Source: Lingula anatina (taxonomy: Eukaryota; Brachiopoda; Lingulata; Lingulida; Lingulidae). From it: a stretch of DNA of 62,000 nt. Shown here piece by piece: positions 13,713-26,442 of this stretch; position 1 is the first letter of the stretch, and the number at the start of each line of letters is the position of its first letter. The notes under the pieces were generated by a model, which searched no databases, had not been told where the DNA came from, and worked only from the letters and a program-made list of their open reading frames with translations. The translations under genes and the position numbers were made by a program. Location: contig NW_019775613.1 of the NCBI RefSeq assembly GCF_001039355.2, forward strand, positions 290,516-352,515. Reading direction: 5' to 3'.

Positions 13713-15436
13713 CTATCTTCCATCTCCACTGTCTCCTAACCTGCTACGTGTCACTCTCCTTGTTGGCCCACTAACATCCGACACATCGCTGACACTTTCC
13801 ACATCAACGGAATCCGAATCCGAGCTGTCACTTTCACTGCTTTTTCTAGTCCTCGTTTTCTTGCAAATTTCTCTAAACACCTCAGAGTTCCTGAAATTGA
13901 TAGCTTTTTTGGGCCTCCGTGTGGTGGACCGCGTTTCACGATCAGGTGTTGTGTCTCGACTTGACCGACAAATACTGATTTCATTGTCTACATTTTCAAA
14001 CAGTCGGTCACGAGAGTTTGTGTCAATGTCCATTTCAATCCTCCTCCTGGTACTCCTGGTTTCAGGACTGTTCAACGGGTCTGAGAGTCCAGAATTCCGT
14101 AGATTGGGTGAACCACGAGTGCTCAAAAACGATTTTTGACCGTTACCTGAATGCCCATTAAATCTCTTGGACTGAGGCGTCCTACTTTCCTGTAATGTAG
14201 TAACATTTTGAACTGGATCCTCCTTTTTAAGAAGTGGTTTGAAATAAGAATCAAGCCTACGTTGTGTATGGTCATTGACTCCGTTTACTGGCCGAAGTTT
14301 TCGAGATCGGAATACTTTATTTTGTACTTTCTGCTTTATCTGTTCAGAGACAAGATATTTTGATGCAGGTTTTAAGGAAACACCATTCAAGTCCTTCTTC
14401 TCATCAAGGTGCAAGTCCATTCCTCTCCTGTTCAGAATTTTCTCTGGACTAAGCCTGTTTTCCTTTAAACTGGAGGGTGAGGATGGGCTGCCTCGTGTCA
14501 TACGTTCTCTCTTACTTTGCTCCTCAGCAGCAGCAAAGTATAAATCATAAACAGTTTCTCCTTTTCCTTGGTCGATGACTTTTTGGATTTCCCTGTTAGA
14601 CATCCTGGGGTCACCTTCAACCACTTCTGCCTGCTTGAAGAAAATTTCTTCTCTTGATTTGTAGTAGGAACGCCTGATCTTCTCTCGTCTGCTTACCATG
14701 TAGCACAGATTACGAACCTGAGAAATAGATGATGTCAATTATCACTGTACTCAATGGCTTAATTGAGTGTCAAGTATACAATGGCACATACTTGAGGCAG
14801 GTGCAAATTTATTTTCTAAGAAATGACATGACACATATGACCACATGGAGACAAAAATGCGTGCTCAAATATTTGTCTTTGTGTATTCTTCAATATTTGT
14901 TTTTTCCTCTCTTGTCAAAGAGTCAGGCATTTTTTCCTGCCAAAAGGCAATTACCACAGTCACACAGAAAGTTCAAGTATTACTAATAGGCCTCGGGCAT
15001 TCTTCTAGTGTCACCCGAGACATGTTGAAGGGGCTAACTCTTTTCCGAGGATTGCCTAATTAAACTATGCTCACCACAGGCAGTATATGTAATCTGTCAC
15101 TCCTCCCACTCACAGTCATGTCTACTGCATAGCTCAGCAAGCAAATGACATCAGAAAACAGAGCTTACATTTGTTTAACGCAATCAAAGAATCCATGAAT
15201 CTAAATGCAAATCACAATGTCTTACACCACTGATATTTTTAACATTAAAAAACAGTGTGCAAAACACTATATATATATATTCCTTACCCTTTCCAAGTCT
15301 TGCCTGAGATGAACAAACATTTTCATCCTGGCTATCAGACTACTCTCCTGCTGCTTGTTTAACATGTCTTCCTCCTCCATCTTAGGCATCAGTAGGGCCT
15401 TGTTAAACCGAGCCTGAAATAGTTCAAACCTCAAGC

Positions 15437-15490
<54 letters not shown>

Positions 15491-17359
15491 TATCATGTTC
15501 ATAACTTTTGAAACCTTTATGATTTTCGCATTTCAGTCTAAAAAGTATGAAGTGACTTCACAAACTGACCATTTCCCCCCTATTTTTTTCCCATAAGGAT
15601 GCCTACACTATAAAATAAAATGAAATTCTTAGATTTGAAATGACTTTTACTCTAAGATATCCTTACCCTTCTCTTTAACTTCCAGTATTCGAACACAAAT
15701 GAGACCAGCTCTTCGTCAAGTTCTAATGCCTGGGCGACCTTTTCTACTTTTACCACTGTGTAGAACTCATTTTTAAGTTCTTCAATTCTGCAATAAAAAA
15801 TTTACATTATTGATTCAATATATTATATACAACGAATGAAAAAACCTGAGCAAAAATAAAATGCTCAAAACTTTAGTAATTCAGTTTAAGTCTTCTTATT
15901 TCTTGAATTAAAAAAAAAAAAAATGTGTTCAGCATATAAAACATACCATTTCTCTTGTTAAGTATGGGTATCAGGCCTTCTATACCTTAAGTGAGGTTTT
16001 GTATTGAAATCTGTTATAGGCTTTCAGGAACGAGGACATGACTTATTATTTACAAAGCATGCCCTGTGGTTATAAATAGACTGCTACCAATAACCACAAC
16101 CTTTATCATGCTACTAAAATGTCTGTTCTTTGTTTATCAAATTTAAAATGTCTTGACTTTTTACTTTGGGATAAAGTAGGGAGAGGGGAGCACAGTAAGG
16201 AGAGAGTGCTCTAAACAGAGTTGAGAAAATCCCAACAATGATGATTCTTTAAGTGGTCTTTGTAATACAGTTCAAACTAAACTCAATGATAAAATATCTC
16301 TAATATTTGCTTGCTTCATTACTAGTCAGGGCCAATAAAAGCCTATACATTTTACTTTTTTAAAATATTTACTAGTAAATCATATGCTTATTCATTCGGG
16401 TCTCATTGAATTCAGGGTTACAAACCAACACAAGCCGCAGTCTCTAATATAATGCTTCAAGATTTACTGTAACTTCTAATAGATAACCAATATACATCCT
16501 CATATCCAAGATCACCACAAGGGACTGTGTCTAACATGGCTTTGCTACTTATAGCCAACTGATAACTAGTTTACATCTTCTCCATCATAAGCAGTACTAC
16601 ATATCACCAGGAGACACAATGTCTAACATAAATTCACTATAATTTCTACTAAGATTTACTTTCAGTGATGATTAACTAGATTATTCATTACCAATACATG
16701 TCTTATTATATCTAGGGTAATATATAACCACACTCCTTACTTGTGAGCTCTGAGATTTTCCTTCTCTTGCTTGGTAAGTTCTTTCCTGGGTGTTCCTGGA
16801 GTTCCAGGGCTTCCCACCTTATATGGGCTGCCTGGGGGACTAGAATCAGAGCTGCTGCGTTTTCTACCACTGTGCTTGCTACAATAAGCCTAGAAAAGAA
16901 ATGCAGGTAGGCAGGATAAAATCATGATGAGAACCCGTTTTGGAGATCATGCTCCCTGCACAACTGCAGTGCGTTTAATTTAAAACTGGACAAACTTGCT
17001 GTTAAAGAATACATTTAGTGATACATTAAAGTTAAAATAGGGGCAATAGGCATAAGTAAGTGAGTAAAAGTTGAAATGACTAACAAAACTGAAAGTAATT
17101 TTACAGCTGTGATGCATCCTGAATACTAACATGGTTACGGTCCAGTTATTTCACTACCAGGCAACCGGAGCAAGTGCAATGGGCACATTAAAATGCTGGG
17201 CTCGAGTACATTATTTTGAATAGGCAAGAAATAAATTGCAATCATCTCTTGAACAGTGATTATAAAACTGAAAGGTATAATATATTAGGAAAGAAAAACC
17301 AAGAATTTATTTATTTATTTTTAAAACAATATATCATGACATAAAAGTTTTATCCCAAA

Positions 17360-17398
<39 letters not shown>

Positions 17399-20300
17399 AT
17401 CATATATATAAACACTAACTCACCTTTAATTTCACATCATCCTCATCGTTCTCATCTAATATTGTCTTCATCTCCAGTCCATTTTGAAATGCACAGGTCA
17501 CATGAAATGCAGTTTTGCAAGTTTTCACAGAGCACTGGATACATGCTCCTATGTTCCTCTCCCTGCAGAGGCTGCACACTAGGGCCCACCGGCTGGACTG
17601 GAAGAGACATATATCATGGTTATTTAATATGTGAAGGGATCACTGCTTTTATTATTTTACAACCGTTTAACACAGAGCTGAAATTGGCATTTTACACTTA
17701 CAACCTGTTAACTCTATACTGACAGTCAGAAACAAGAGACAGCAAAAAACTGATTGTATGATCTTATTCTAATCTTTATGTTATTAAACCTTAATGATAC
17801 TTCAAACACTGCCCTTCTCAGAAACTGCTATTGCTTTTATATTTCTTTGTGCTGACAGCAGGGCATATCATATAAAACAGACAACTGATAAATGTCCAGT
17901 TTAATATCAGGAATAATTCCAATGAAATATTGCAACTTACAGGAATATGTGATATTTTTGTAATTGGCTCCATTTTATCTGGGTCTCCAATACTAACTTC
18001 TGGAATCCAGAGAGCACAGCTTACATGGGCCCACTTGGTGCCACTCCTGTAATAATAGAAGGGAAAAAAAAGACCTTCAGAGCTGAATAATCACTTCCCT
18101 CTACTAACATTTTCATATTTTCAACAGCTTTACTTCACTAAAATACAAATGCTTTACGCACCTACATATAAAAACATTCACTAGGTGTGTCATAAAGAAA
18201 TATTACAAGTTAAAGGAAATAAAAAAACCAAGACGGACGGTAAAAACTTATTCAAAGTCACAATTTTTCTCTTGGATTCTTACTTTGTGCTTTTCATTGC
18301 CCCTCCCCTGTTGGGGCAGAGAATACACTGGGGTTTAATCCCCAGGGCACATGTTCTACACAGCCAGCTACCATCTGGGATCTTCTGCACCCCATAGCAA
18401 GCCTGGTGCACACAGATATCACAGGAATCGCAAAACACCATCTCGTTGTGGTCCTCACTGTCAGGCTACAAACACAAAATATACATATAGACAGTTGATT
18501 TACAATATTCCTTTTGCTCATATCTTTGCCTCCTGAAATCAAACCTAGCTTTTGGTATGCATGTATGCACATTGATAAAAACTTGGAATCATTAAGCATT
18601 ATAGAACAAGGCAGGTCTGAAAAACTTCAGCATACCCATGTTAGGACTTGGAGGTCAAGTGTGATATAAAATCTTACATGAAGCTGATATTACAATCCTT
18701 CTCATTTTTACCATTATCTTTTAACTACTACAAAAAGTTCCACATATCCCTATACTTACAGAGCGACACACATCACATACTACATTCTCATCATATTCAA
18801 TGCCAAGGCCTTCTGATGTTTTGATTGTGGCTTCTATGTTTTCATGACACTGCAAAGAAAAATTTTAGTTTTTAGGACACTTTTTAAAAACATACCTCAT
18901 CTTTGCTTAAGATGCTGGACTTGCAAATATAAAATCTATCTGACATTTGTGTTACAATGAATGTTGCTTTTTTTGATTTTCCAGAAATCATTTCTTTTTA
19001 CTTAAAAGAAGCATTATTTAGACTGACCTGGTGTTCTAGTTCTTCTATAATCTTCTCCATGGTCCATTCCAGCATAGGTGGTTCACCTGAAATAACAACA
19101 AGTTACACAATTTCATGAATGCCAACACAAAAACATATCAAGTATGAACCGTGAGGCAAGCACAATTTAAAAAGGTTGGAACAACAACTTTGAGTTAAAA
19201 AAATCTTTTTTTTTTGTTAATAATTTAGTTGCTTTAATACTTTTCTAGCTGCTTAGGGTACAAATACAGTAAGTATCATTATAAGACATGGTGTACATTC
19301 ACTGCTTACCCATCTCCTCTCTTTTTCCGTTAAATAGCTGTAACCACTTGACATCCATGTCGTCCAAATCGTAGCGACAGACTTGCTCAGCAAGCTGCTG
19401 CATGCCTGTTAACTCATGGATACCCTGTTTGTAGTTTTCATCTACTGTAGCATGGAGCTGCTTGCGGGGGCTGCAGGAAGAGCATACATGGGTTTAACAA
19501 GACACCAATGGACCAGTTTCTGTCTTTTAATCATCAATTGAAGAAAACTACTGACTGGCAATATTTTTACAAGTAAATTTTAATTTCAATTTTCGTGAAA
19601 AAAAAAAAAAAGTCAAGGTGGCCCAATTTTCAATGTACCTATATTCTGATCATCTATTTGTCAGAGACTACTACAACAAACAATCATTCGTGGACTTAAA
19701 TATCAGGGAAGAAGACTTACATCTTGAAATCCCCCGTCTTCCCCAGTGACATAGTTATTCTCATGGAGGTCTTGGGCAGGACATCAGGGTTCACAGGAAC
19801 CTGAACTCCTTTCTCCCACTCCTGGCGCCAAGGGTCACTGATGAAAATATATTCCTCATACATTGCTTCAGAATCTGCCACCTTCATAGCACTGATTAAA
19901 TCCTTTCTGAAGAGCTGCAGATAAAAAAAAAATCCGTAGAAACTAAATGACTGTGTGGGGCTAGGTTTATCACGATAGAGAAATATGTACAGTACAAATA
20001 CACCTATAATTTTAATTTACATTCAAAGTTTTGAAAGATATCTATGAAGTACTGAATTACATCATTACACAAGGGATGCAATGCAACAAAATATCAATGA
20101 TGGAAAATTGAGAGTTCTGAATCCTTCATGTTTTTATACACATTTTTTGTTGAGAAACAAATTGCTTCACTTTACAAAACATGTTTTAAAATGGTATTAT
20201 CTCTGAAACAATTGCTATCTAAACAGCTTTAAAAGCATAAGTGTTTGCACTTTTATTCACCAAATGTTTTTTTTTTCTTTTACAAAATTAAAACCGCAAA

Positions 20301-22891
20301 TAATCAAATAACAATCGCTTTTCTATGCCAATTCAAAATGTCTTTGTTCGGCCATTGTAACAAGCATGGGGCAATCAACTGGTTCATTTCTTCATGCGCA
20401 CGCTCCTTACCTCTGCAGGTTTGTTGGCACCAAGCATTTTGAGACCATTTGGGGGCACATCTCCAGTCAGCTTGGACTTACTGACAGCAGGAGAGGCTGT
20501 GGACCCTGAAACAGTTGTTAAAACTGGCATTACATTTAAAATGTTATTTCAGAAAGAGCATGTTTCATATATTCAAAACAATTCCATAAAATACTGAAAT
20601 TTCTTTTGAATGACCAATTTGTTATGTTTTAATTTTTTATCTTATTTCTAGATATGAAAACTTTTAATGTTTTGTATTCTTGGTAACATATCTGATGATT
20701 AAGTTATTATTTAAGTCTCTATCTTTAACATTTCTTTCTTTTCAAAAAGAAAGAAAAGTATTATTTTAACAATTTCATCACATATCTGAAATATACTACC
20801 AAGTTTTCTGTTCCCTAACACGGTTGATAAAAAGAAAAATACTGTAGCTTTGTTAATTTAACAGGGAAATAAAGTAACTGGTATTCAAGATAAGTGGCCA
20901 TTTCTAAACCTGTACATATTGTTAGTCTAGAAAGATCAGCAACATTACCTCTTTTGGATTCTTCATCATCACTGTCACTCAGCCTTCTCTTCTTTGGTCT
21001 CTTTCCAATGCCATCTGCTCAAAATACGGGTAGATTACCATTAAACTTATTCACTAATTGAAAAAAACCTAGGCACTATCCAATGTCTACACTTCTAAAA
21101 GTTTCAAAAACAGAGTTAAAGTCAGAGAATTCCCAATGATCAAATATAACCAAATTATACAGTTAAAAACAGAAAACCACAAAATATAAAGATATAAATG
21201 TCTATCCTGAACTCTTATCTACATTTGCAGAGTCACTGGAGTAATCGCAACTTTTACACAGCTGTGTTTTAGATAGGAGAAAATTGACAGGCGTCTACTG
21301 CAACAAATGTTGAAAGCATCAAATATTAACTCAGTTTCTGCTCTGTTGCACGTTCATGTTACAAAGCACATGCCCATCAGCATAACTGAATTTGTCTTTT
21401 TCTATATGCACTTATCAACCTAACAGAAACATCTGTTCCCTTGTTCCTCTTGCAAATATTCATGATATTGTATACATCTCTTGGGTAGCGCTAGCAATTT
21501 TTTCACTTAGCCAAATCACCACATTTTTGTCAATTTGTTATCAAAATGGTTATAATTTGGCTAAAACGTCAAATCAAGCCCTTTTTCTTTAGCCAATTTA
21601 AGTCAGTTTTAGCATTTGGCTAAATTGGCGAGTGTTAGCACTACCCCATTATCTGATCATATCCAAACCATTACTGCACATCCTTTTTAAACTAAATTGA
21701 TTTGCCTGAGGTACAGCATGGTTACAATGACATAGCCAAGTCAAATCACAATTTAATAACCACAAATGCATTCAGTCTTCTATCAACCATATGATTATAT
21801 TTTTTTCACCAATTCTATTACAATTATTGCCATATAAAATGAAGAATATGGAAAACGCTGAATGTAAAAATTGGCTGGTATGAAGAAAAAACTAAACAAT
21901 GATGACAATGACACACTACCCATTTCATCAATAATTTCAAAGTTCACACTTGATCCTTTTCTCATCAAATAACATATACCATTTGATTAAATTTTGAAAA
22001 TTGTTACGATTTCATTTACCAATTAACTTGTCCAAAACAGTGATGTTTTCCTTGTGAACTTCTGTAACATACTAACAAAAACTTATTTCAAAGCAAATAA
22101 GCTCAGAGGAAGTCATATCTTGATTTGTTTCAAATCAGCAGAGTAGAAGTAATTTCCTGCCATGTTTTTCTCCAATAAGATCAATACCTTTTTGCAAACA
22201 AATTTTTCTCTAATGATAATCACAGAATGTCAATTCTGTGGTCCATGAGGGGATGAGGTTTGATTTCATCTTTTTTTCATTTTTCAATCAATATTTGCTT
22301 AGAGGTATTCTATCATCTTTTTACCACATTACTTACTCTAAAGCAATCAAAATCCAATTGTACCACCCTGCAGCATTTCAAATAACTTTCTAATTGAAAT
22401 GTTGAAAACAATTCAATGGTATGAACACAAGTTACGTTCATGAGAACTGAGAAATTCTGATAAACAAGGGGTCGTCTTTTCTCACAACCAAACAGGGACC
22501 TCTCCTGATGATTAAAATATGATTTAAAGGGATAACAACTCTTCATTTTGAGAGCCATAAAACTGATTTTCCTAGGTAAATGAAAATATTTCCACACATT
22601 CAATTGTTTAATGATTCCAAATAGACATTCACAGTTTTTTTAAACTGAGGTTTTTGTAGTAATCTCTTATGAGGGTCACAATGGTCTGATGGCAAGCACA
22701 GATTTCAGAATAATTGCAATAACCACCGTTATGGTGGTAAAATGAAATTTATTATATTCAAGTGTGTTTATATTTATTGTGGAATTATGAATCTCATGTG
22801 AAGAGTTGTTATCCCTTTAATAAAATGAATTTTAGAAGGACAAACCTGCATCCTCTCCCTTTCCTTTTCCACGCTTACTTCTTCCAGACAT
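13713..22891 (-). CDS. JADE: JADE family PHD finger protein, complete, 857 aa, 14 coding exons
   Basis: Coding exons on the minus strand: 22891-22846, 21014-20949, 20505-20411, 19914-19721, 19470-19310, 19086-19028, 18849-18760, 18465-18284, 18046-17941, 17597-17424, 16889-16741, 15787-15667, 15413-15288, 14717-13713. All borders are GT/AG and the frame closes. The N-terminal enhancer-of-polycomb-like segment carries [11 protein letters not shown] (96-106) and [13 protein letters not shown] (165-177). PHD finger 1 spans about 230-278 (Cys232, 235, 249, 252, His257, Cys260, 273, 276). The extended PHD runs from about 282 to 397, ending in YCSKH. A conserved helical block ([20 protein letters not shown]) joins exons 13 and 14, followed by a disordered Ser/Arg tail. 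JADE proteins scaffold the nuclear KAT7/HBO1-ING4/5-MEAF6 histone acetyltransferase, and their PHD fingers read the H3 tail. Length matches vertebrate JADE1-3. Which vertebrate paralog is closest cannot be decided; a single pre-duplication gene is likely. An untranslated 5' exon ends near 23793. Confidence 0.95.
15437..15488. repeat. (TAA)n microsatellite in JADE intron 12
   Basis: About 17 units of ATA/TAA. It ends 23 bp from the JADE exon 13 acceptor, so on the transcribed strand a TTA repeat lies just upstream of the branch-point region. Confidence 0.95.
17357..17400. repeat. (AAAT)11 microsatellite in JADE intron 10
   Basis: A 44-nt perfect AAAT run, 23 bp inside the intron from the donor of JADE coding exon 10. 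Confidence 0.95.
22528..22816. mobile_element. TTAA-flanked MITE, copy 1 (289 bp)
   Basis: Non-coding element with perfect 18-bp terminal inverted repeats, AGGGATAACAACTCTTCA, flanked on both sides by TTAA (22524-22527 and 22817-22820). A related copy lies at 30843-31175 in TMEM165; the two share the termini and a homologous right half. TTAA target duplication is typical of piggyBac-class insertion, but the exact TSD/TIR border is ambiguous because the flank reads TTTAAAGGG. No transposase is present. It sits in JADE intron 1, ending about 26 bp from the exon 1 donor. Confidence 0.85.
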
Positions 22892-23649
22892 GATGTTGTT
22901 TAGTCAACCCTGGAAATAAATACTTTTTGATTACATTTTCATTTAGGGGAGGTTAATCAATTTATCAAAATAATCATCTGCATATTTTCATAATGTTGAA
23001 TATACAGGACATGAAAATATTAGTCTGTGGTGTAAAACAATATTTGGTGTTTCAATGACCAAAAAAGTAAAATAAATTAAAATAGAAATAGAGACGCCCT
23101 TTACAAATAACTACTAAGCTTTTTCATTGGAACAACTGCCTTATTATTAGAATATTTTATAGAATTTAATTAAATATATTATGTCAATATGATCTAGGGC
23201 AAGCTGGAGTGAAAACCTATATCACTATCGATTCTTTTGGCTGTTGCATCAACATAACATTCATAACATAAGAACAATATTATTGTCTCTATACATGACT
23301 ATAACTGACATCAATTAGCCCCCCCCCCTTCAAATAACTCATGTCCTCAATATTGAGTTATAATCTAGGTCAGTGACCTTGTAACTTGACCCTTACTAGC
23401 CAGTGAGTAGCATACATTGTGACATTCTATGTGAGAGACCAAACCTGAATTAATTTTTTGTCAGAAATGTTAATTGTCAACAGACTTACTATTTTATTGG
23501 AATGCCTGATGTTTTTATGTCCTGTATTATGTCAGGTCAATCATATTTTGGGCAACCCGCCAAATCTCGTTCAATTCTCTGACGTATTACATTCGTCAAA
23601 TAGCATTACTACCATCATGCAATTAACGCAAAATACACTGGAGTCTTAT

Positions 23650-24493
23650 TCTTGAAACCAAGACTTGATCGCTATAATATGTGATAGGTATATAACGGGC
23701 TGGTTGTAAAATTATAAAGCGTATGCATAGCGTAAAATGCATTTGGAGCCAAATTTGGTTAGCTCATTACGTATTCAGGCGTTTACCATACCTTCGTCTT
23801 TACGTCTACAGCGTACCGACGTTCGTCGTCAGAATCTTTAGTATTTTGAGAAATAACTAAGATCCCTAAATGACCAATCAACAAAATGTCTTCTGTTGAA
23901 TGATGTAAAATATCAACATGTCTTCGGTTGGCGCCACCATCATGGCGTATTTTGCAAAATTACCATGTTTGAAAGCGTCACGTGACAGGGCGCGAGGATT
24001 TGCGTGGATTTGCATACAGAGCTGAACAGTTCTTCTAATGATTTGTTTACACCAATGTGTTTTCTTGATTTTATAAATTGAAACATTCAAATAGACATAA
24101 ATATTGTAGTATGCATAGAGTGAACACAAATGTTGAATTTATTCCAATGGAAATAATCCTTTTACATTACACTTCAGATTTAATTACCATAGCAACCACC
24201 AACCGCATCACATAAACTGCTGAAGAGAAATTAAGACGCGTATCATAAAAATTGCATTTTTTGGCGAATATAACATTACAAGTTCACAACAGAGGGCAAA
24301 AGTTTGACAAAAGATAAGAATTTTAGAACACTTGTTTAAATTTAACCATTATTCACAGAGGCAAAGCCCTCTTTTTATGCGGAGTAACATAATCGCTAGT
24401 GCCACTGCGGTGTAAACAAAAGCCGCCATTTTAGAGGACTAGTAGAGCCAAACGTGATAGACAATATTAATCAAGGATACCAATCTTAGAACT
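23650..24493. promoter_or_regulatory. Divergent promoter between JADE (-) and FAM47E (+)
   Basis: The two genes start head to head. A likely JADE untranslated 5' exon ends at the donor near 23793 (AAG|GTATGG, minus strand) and splices to the acceptor at about 22912. The FAM47E ATG is at 24494. The interval contains a palindromic GTCACGTGAC E-box at 23977-23986, a GGCGCC/ATGGCG cluster near 23930-23945, an RFX X-box-like ATTACCATAGCAAC at 24183-24196, and a YY1-like GCCGCCATTTT at about 24422-24432. Motifs are read directly; their use is inferred. Confidence 0.6.
24183..24196 (-). promoter_or_regulatory. RFX X-box-like palindrome upstream of FAM47E
   Basis: On the minus strand it reads GTTGCTATGGTAAT, two mismatches from the classical RFX site GTTGCCATGGTAAC, about 300 bp upstream of the FAM47E start codon. 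RFX sites drive ciliary and sperm gene programmes in many animals, so this hints at such expression. A single motif match is weak evidence. Confidence 0.45.
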
Positions 24494-26370
24494 ATGGCAG
24501 AAAACAAATATGATTTGTTGCTTGTTAAGACATTAACAGATAAGAAGATCAGAGAGAAACCATGGTAGGTAAATTGCTGCAATGCTGCAAGAGCAACACT
24601 CTTAATCAGTGCGAGCACTGCGATTCGTGAATGATCAGCAATGCCTGTGGCTGTGCTGTGACCGTTCACTCACCACATTGAACCTGTCATTTTTTCATTT
24701 ACATTGGTTAATATCAATTCTGATTAAATTCATGCTGTCAGTTATCTGCAAGTGATATACACCGACCAAACCAATTTGGTCACTCTGAATTTTAAAAGTC
24801 AGTTGATCAGCAATGCCTGTGGCCACCTGTTAGCTAGTGTTACTCAAACATTGTGCCATATCATATTACAGGTACTTTCAATGCTTTATAATTGTTTTCA
24901 GATAAAATCACTCTTTTGCCAATGGCATATGTCTTTCTTAAAATGATTATATAAATAAATTATTTTAATATCAATGTCTAATACAGTGTCTATCTTCAAT
25001 ACAGCAAATTATCAAACAAATTACAACTTTCTTCAGGTGAAATATTTGGAGTTGTAAAGCAATGTCAAACCAGTAAGATTGTCTTTTTTCTTCATTTGAA
25101 CAGGTATAAAGAGAGGATATATACAAAATATATCAAGTCGTTGAAGCCTACAGACACATCAAAAATGTTGATAGGAAAAGACTGGATGTTTATAAAAGAT
25201 GGGCTAGATGATTTCCGAGATGGATTACCACCCCAAGTAGATGATGGGGATATAATGATAAAGGTATGTCAATAATGTGCGTTTTGAAAAATTACAGTGA
25301 CTTTTGTTATCATGGCATACCACTGAAATTGACAAATACTGAAATAACACCTTTAAGTTTAGTATTATGAGATACAAAAAAGTATCATTACCTAAGTTAT
25401 CTGTAATTTTCTTTATATTACAACCTTATTACACCTAAATAATCCTTTTTATTTGATTGTTATTGTGATGTCATGGTAATGAATCTATTTAAACAATGCG
25501 CTAGATAAGTTTGTGATTATCTTTTTCATATCTGTTGAATTTGTGTGTTAATTACAGTCAAGCAAAGGACCAGCTCCAAATCTAATGGGCAGTGAGCACA
25601 GCACCCCAGTCAAACAGCCAGCACAGAGGAGGAGGTTCAATAAATATGAAGTTTGCTACTCTAGAGTGACACCACAAATGCAGAAACGCAGGGAACATAT
25701 AGATGAGATAGAGTATGGATTAACACAGCACCCCTTAGCTTTATATCCCCATTTAGAGGAATGCATGCCACCAGAGGTAAATTATTTTTAGTAAAGCCGC
25801 CTGTATTATAACCCCACCCTTTAATGCAGCAAGTGGTATACCTAGAATTTTAACAGAAATTGATCTTAACTATACTCATTTTGTTGAAAAATGTGCAGTC
25901 CCACAACAATTGTGCATCTGTTGTTGAAAATATACAATGGAATATGACCTTTGTTAAAAGTGATTCATTCATTATTATTGTGATGTCATCATTTTGTTGC
26001 CATGGTCATAAGTACAATCAAACAGTGACTTGCAGATAATGAATAAGTTTAGATCTATTTAATCAAATGTTTTTGCATGTCTTTTGGTTTATAATTTCAG
26101 TTATTTGAGGAGGTGGTAGATATCCTAGATCCTGAGATGAATGTGGATCCTGGCGATGAATCTGATGACAGTGAATCAGAAAAATCAGAATCCATGGACC
26201 AAAAAGTTGACGAGGAACCACAGAATGAGCAGGAAGAGATGTAAGAAAATTATATGTACAATTCAAATATGTAACTTTTCATAATATTAGAAATGTGCTT
26301 ATTAAAATTTTTATGTGTTTAGTTTTGTATAATATTTCTACCTTGCATGTGGAGACTGAGATTAAATTGT

Positions 26371-26442
<72 letters not shown>

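Noticed and set aside
23458-23655. Plus-strand frame with a signal-peptide-like start
   Set aside because: Lies in the 5' intron of JADE, AT-rich, with a hydrophobic start that chance gives easily and no conserved domain.
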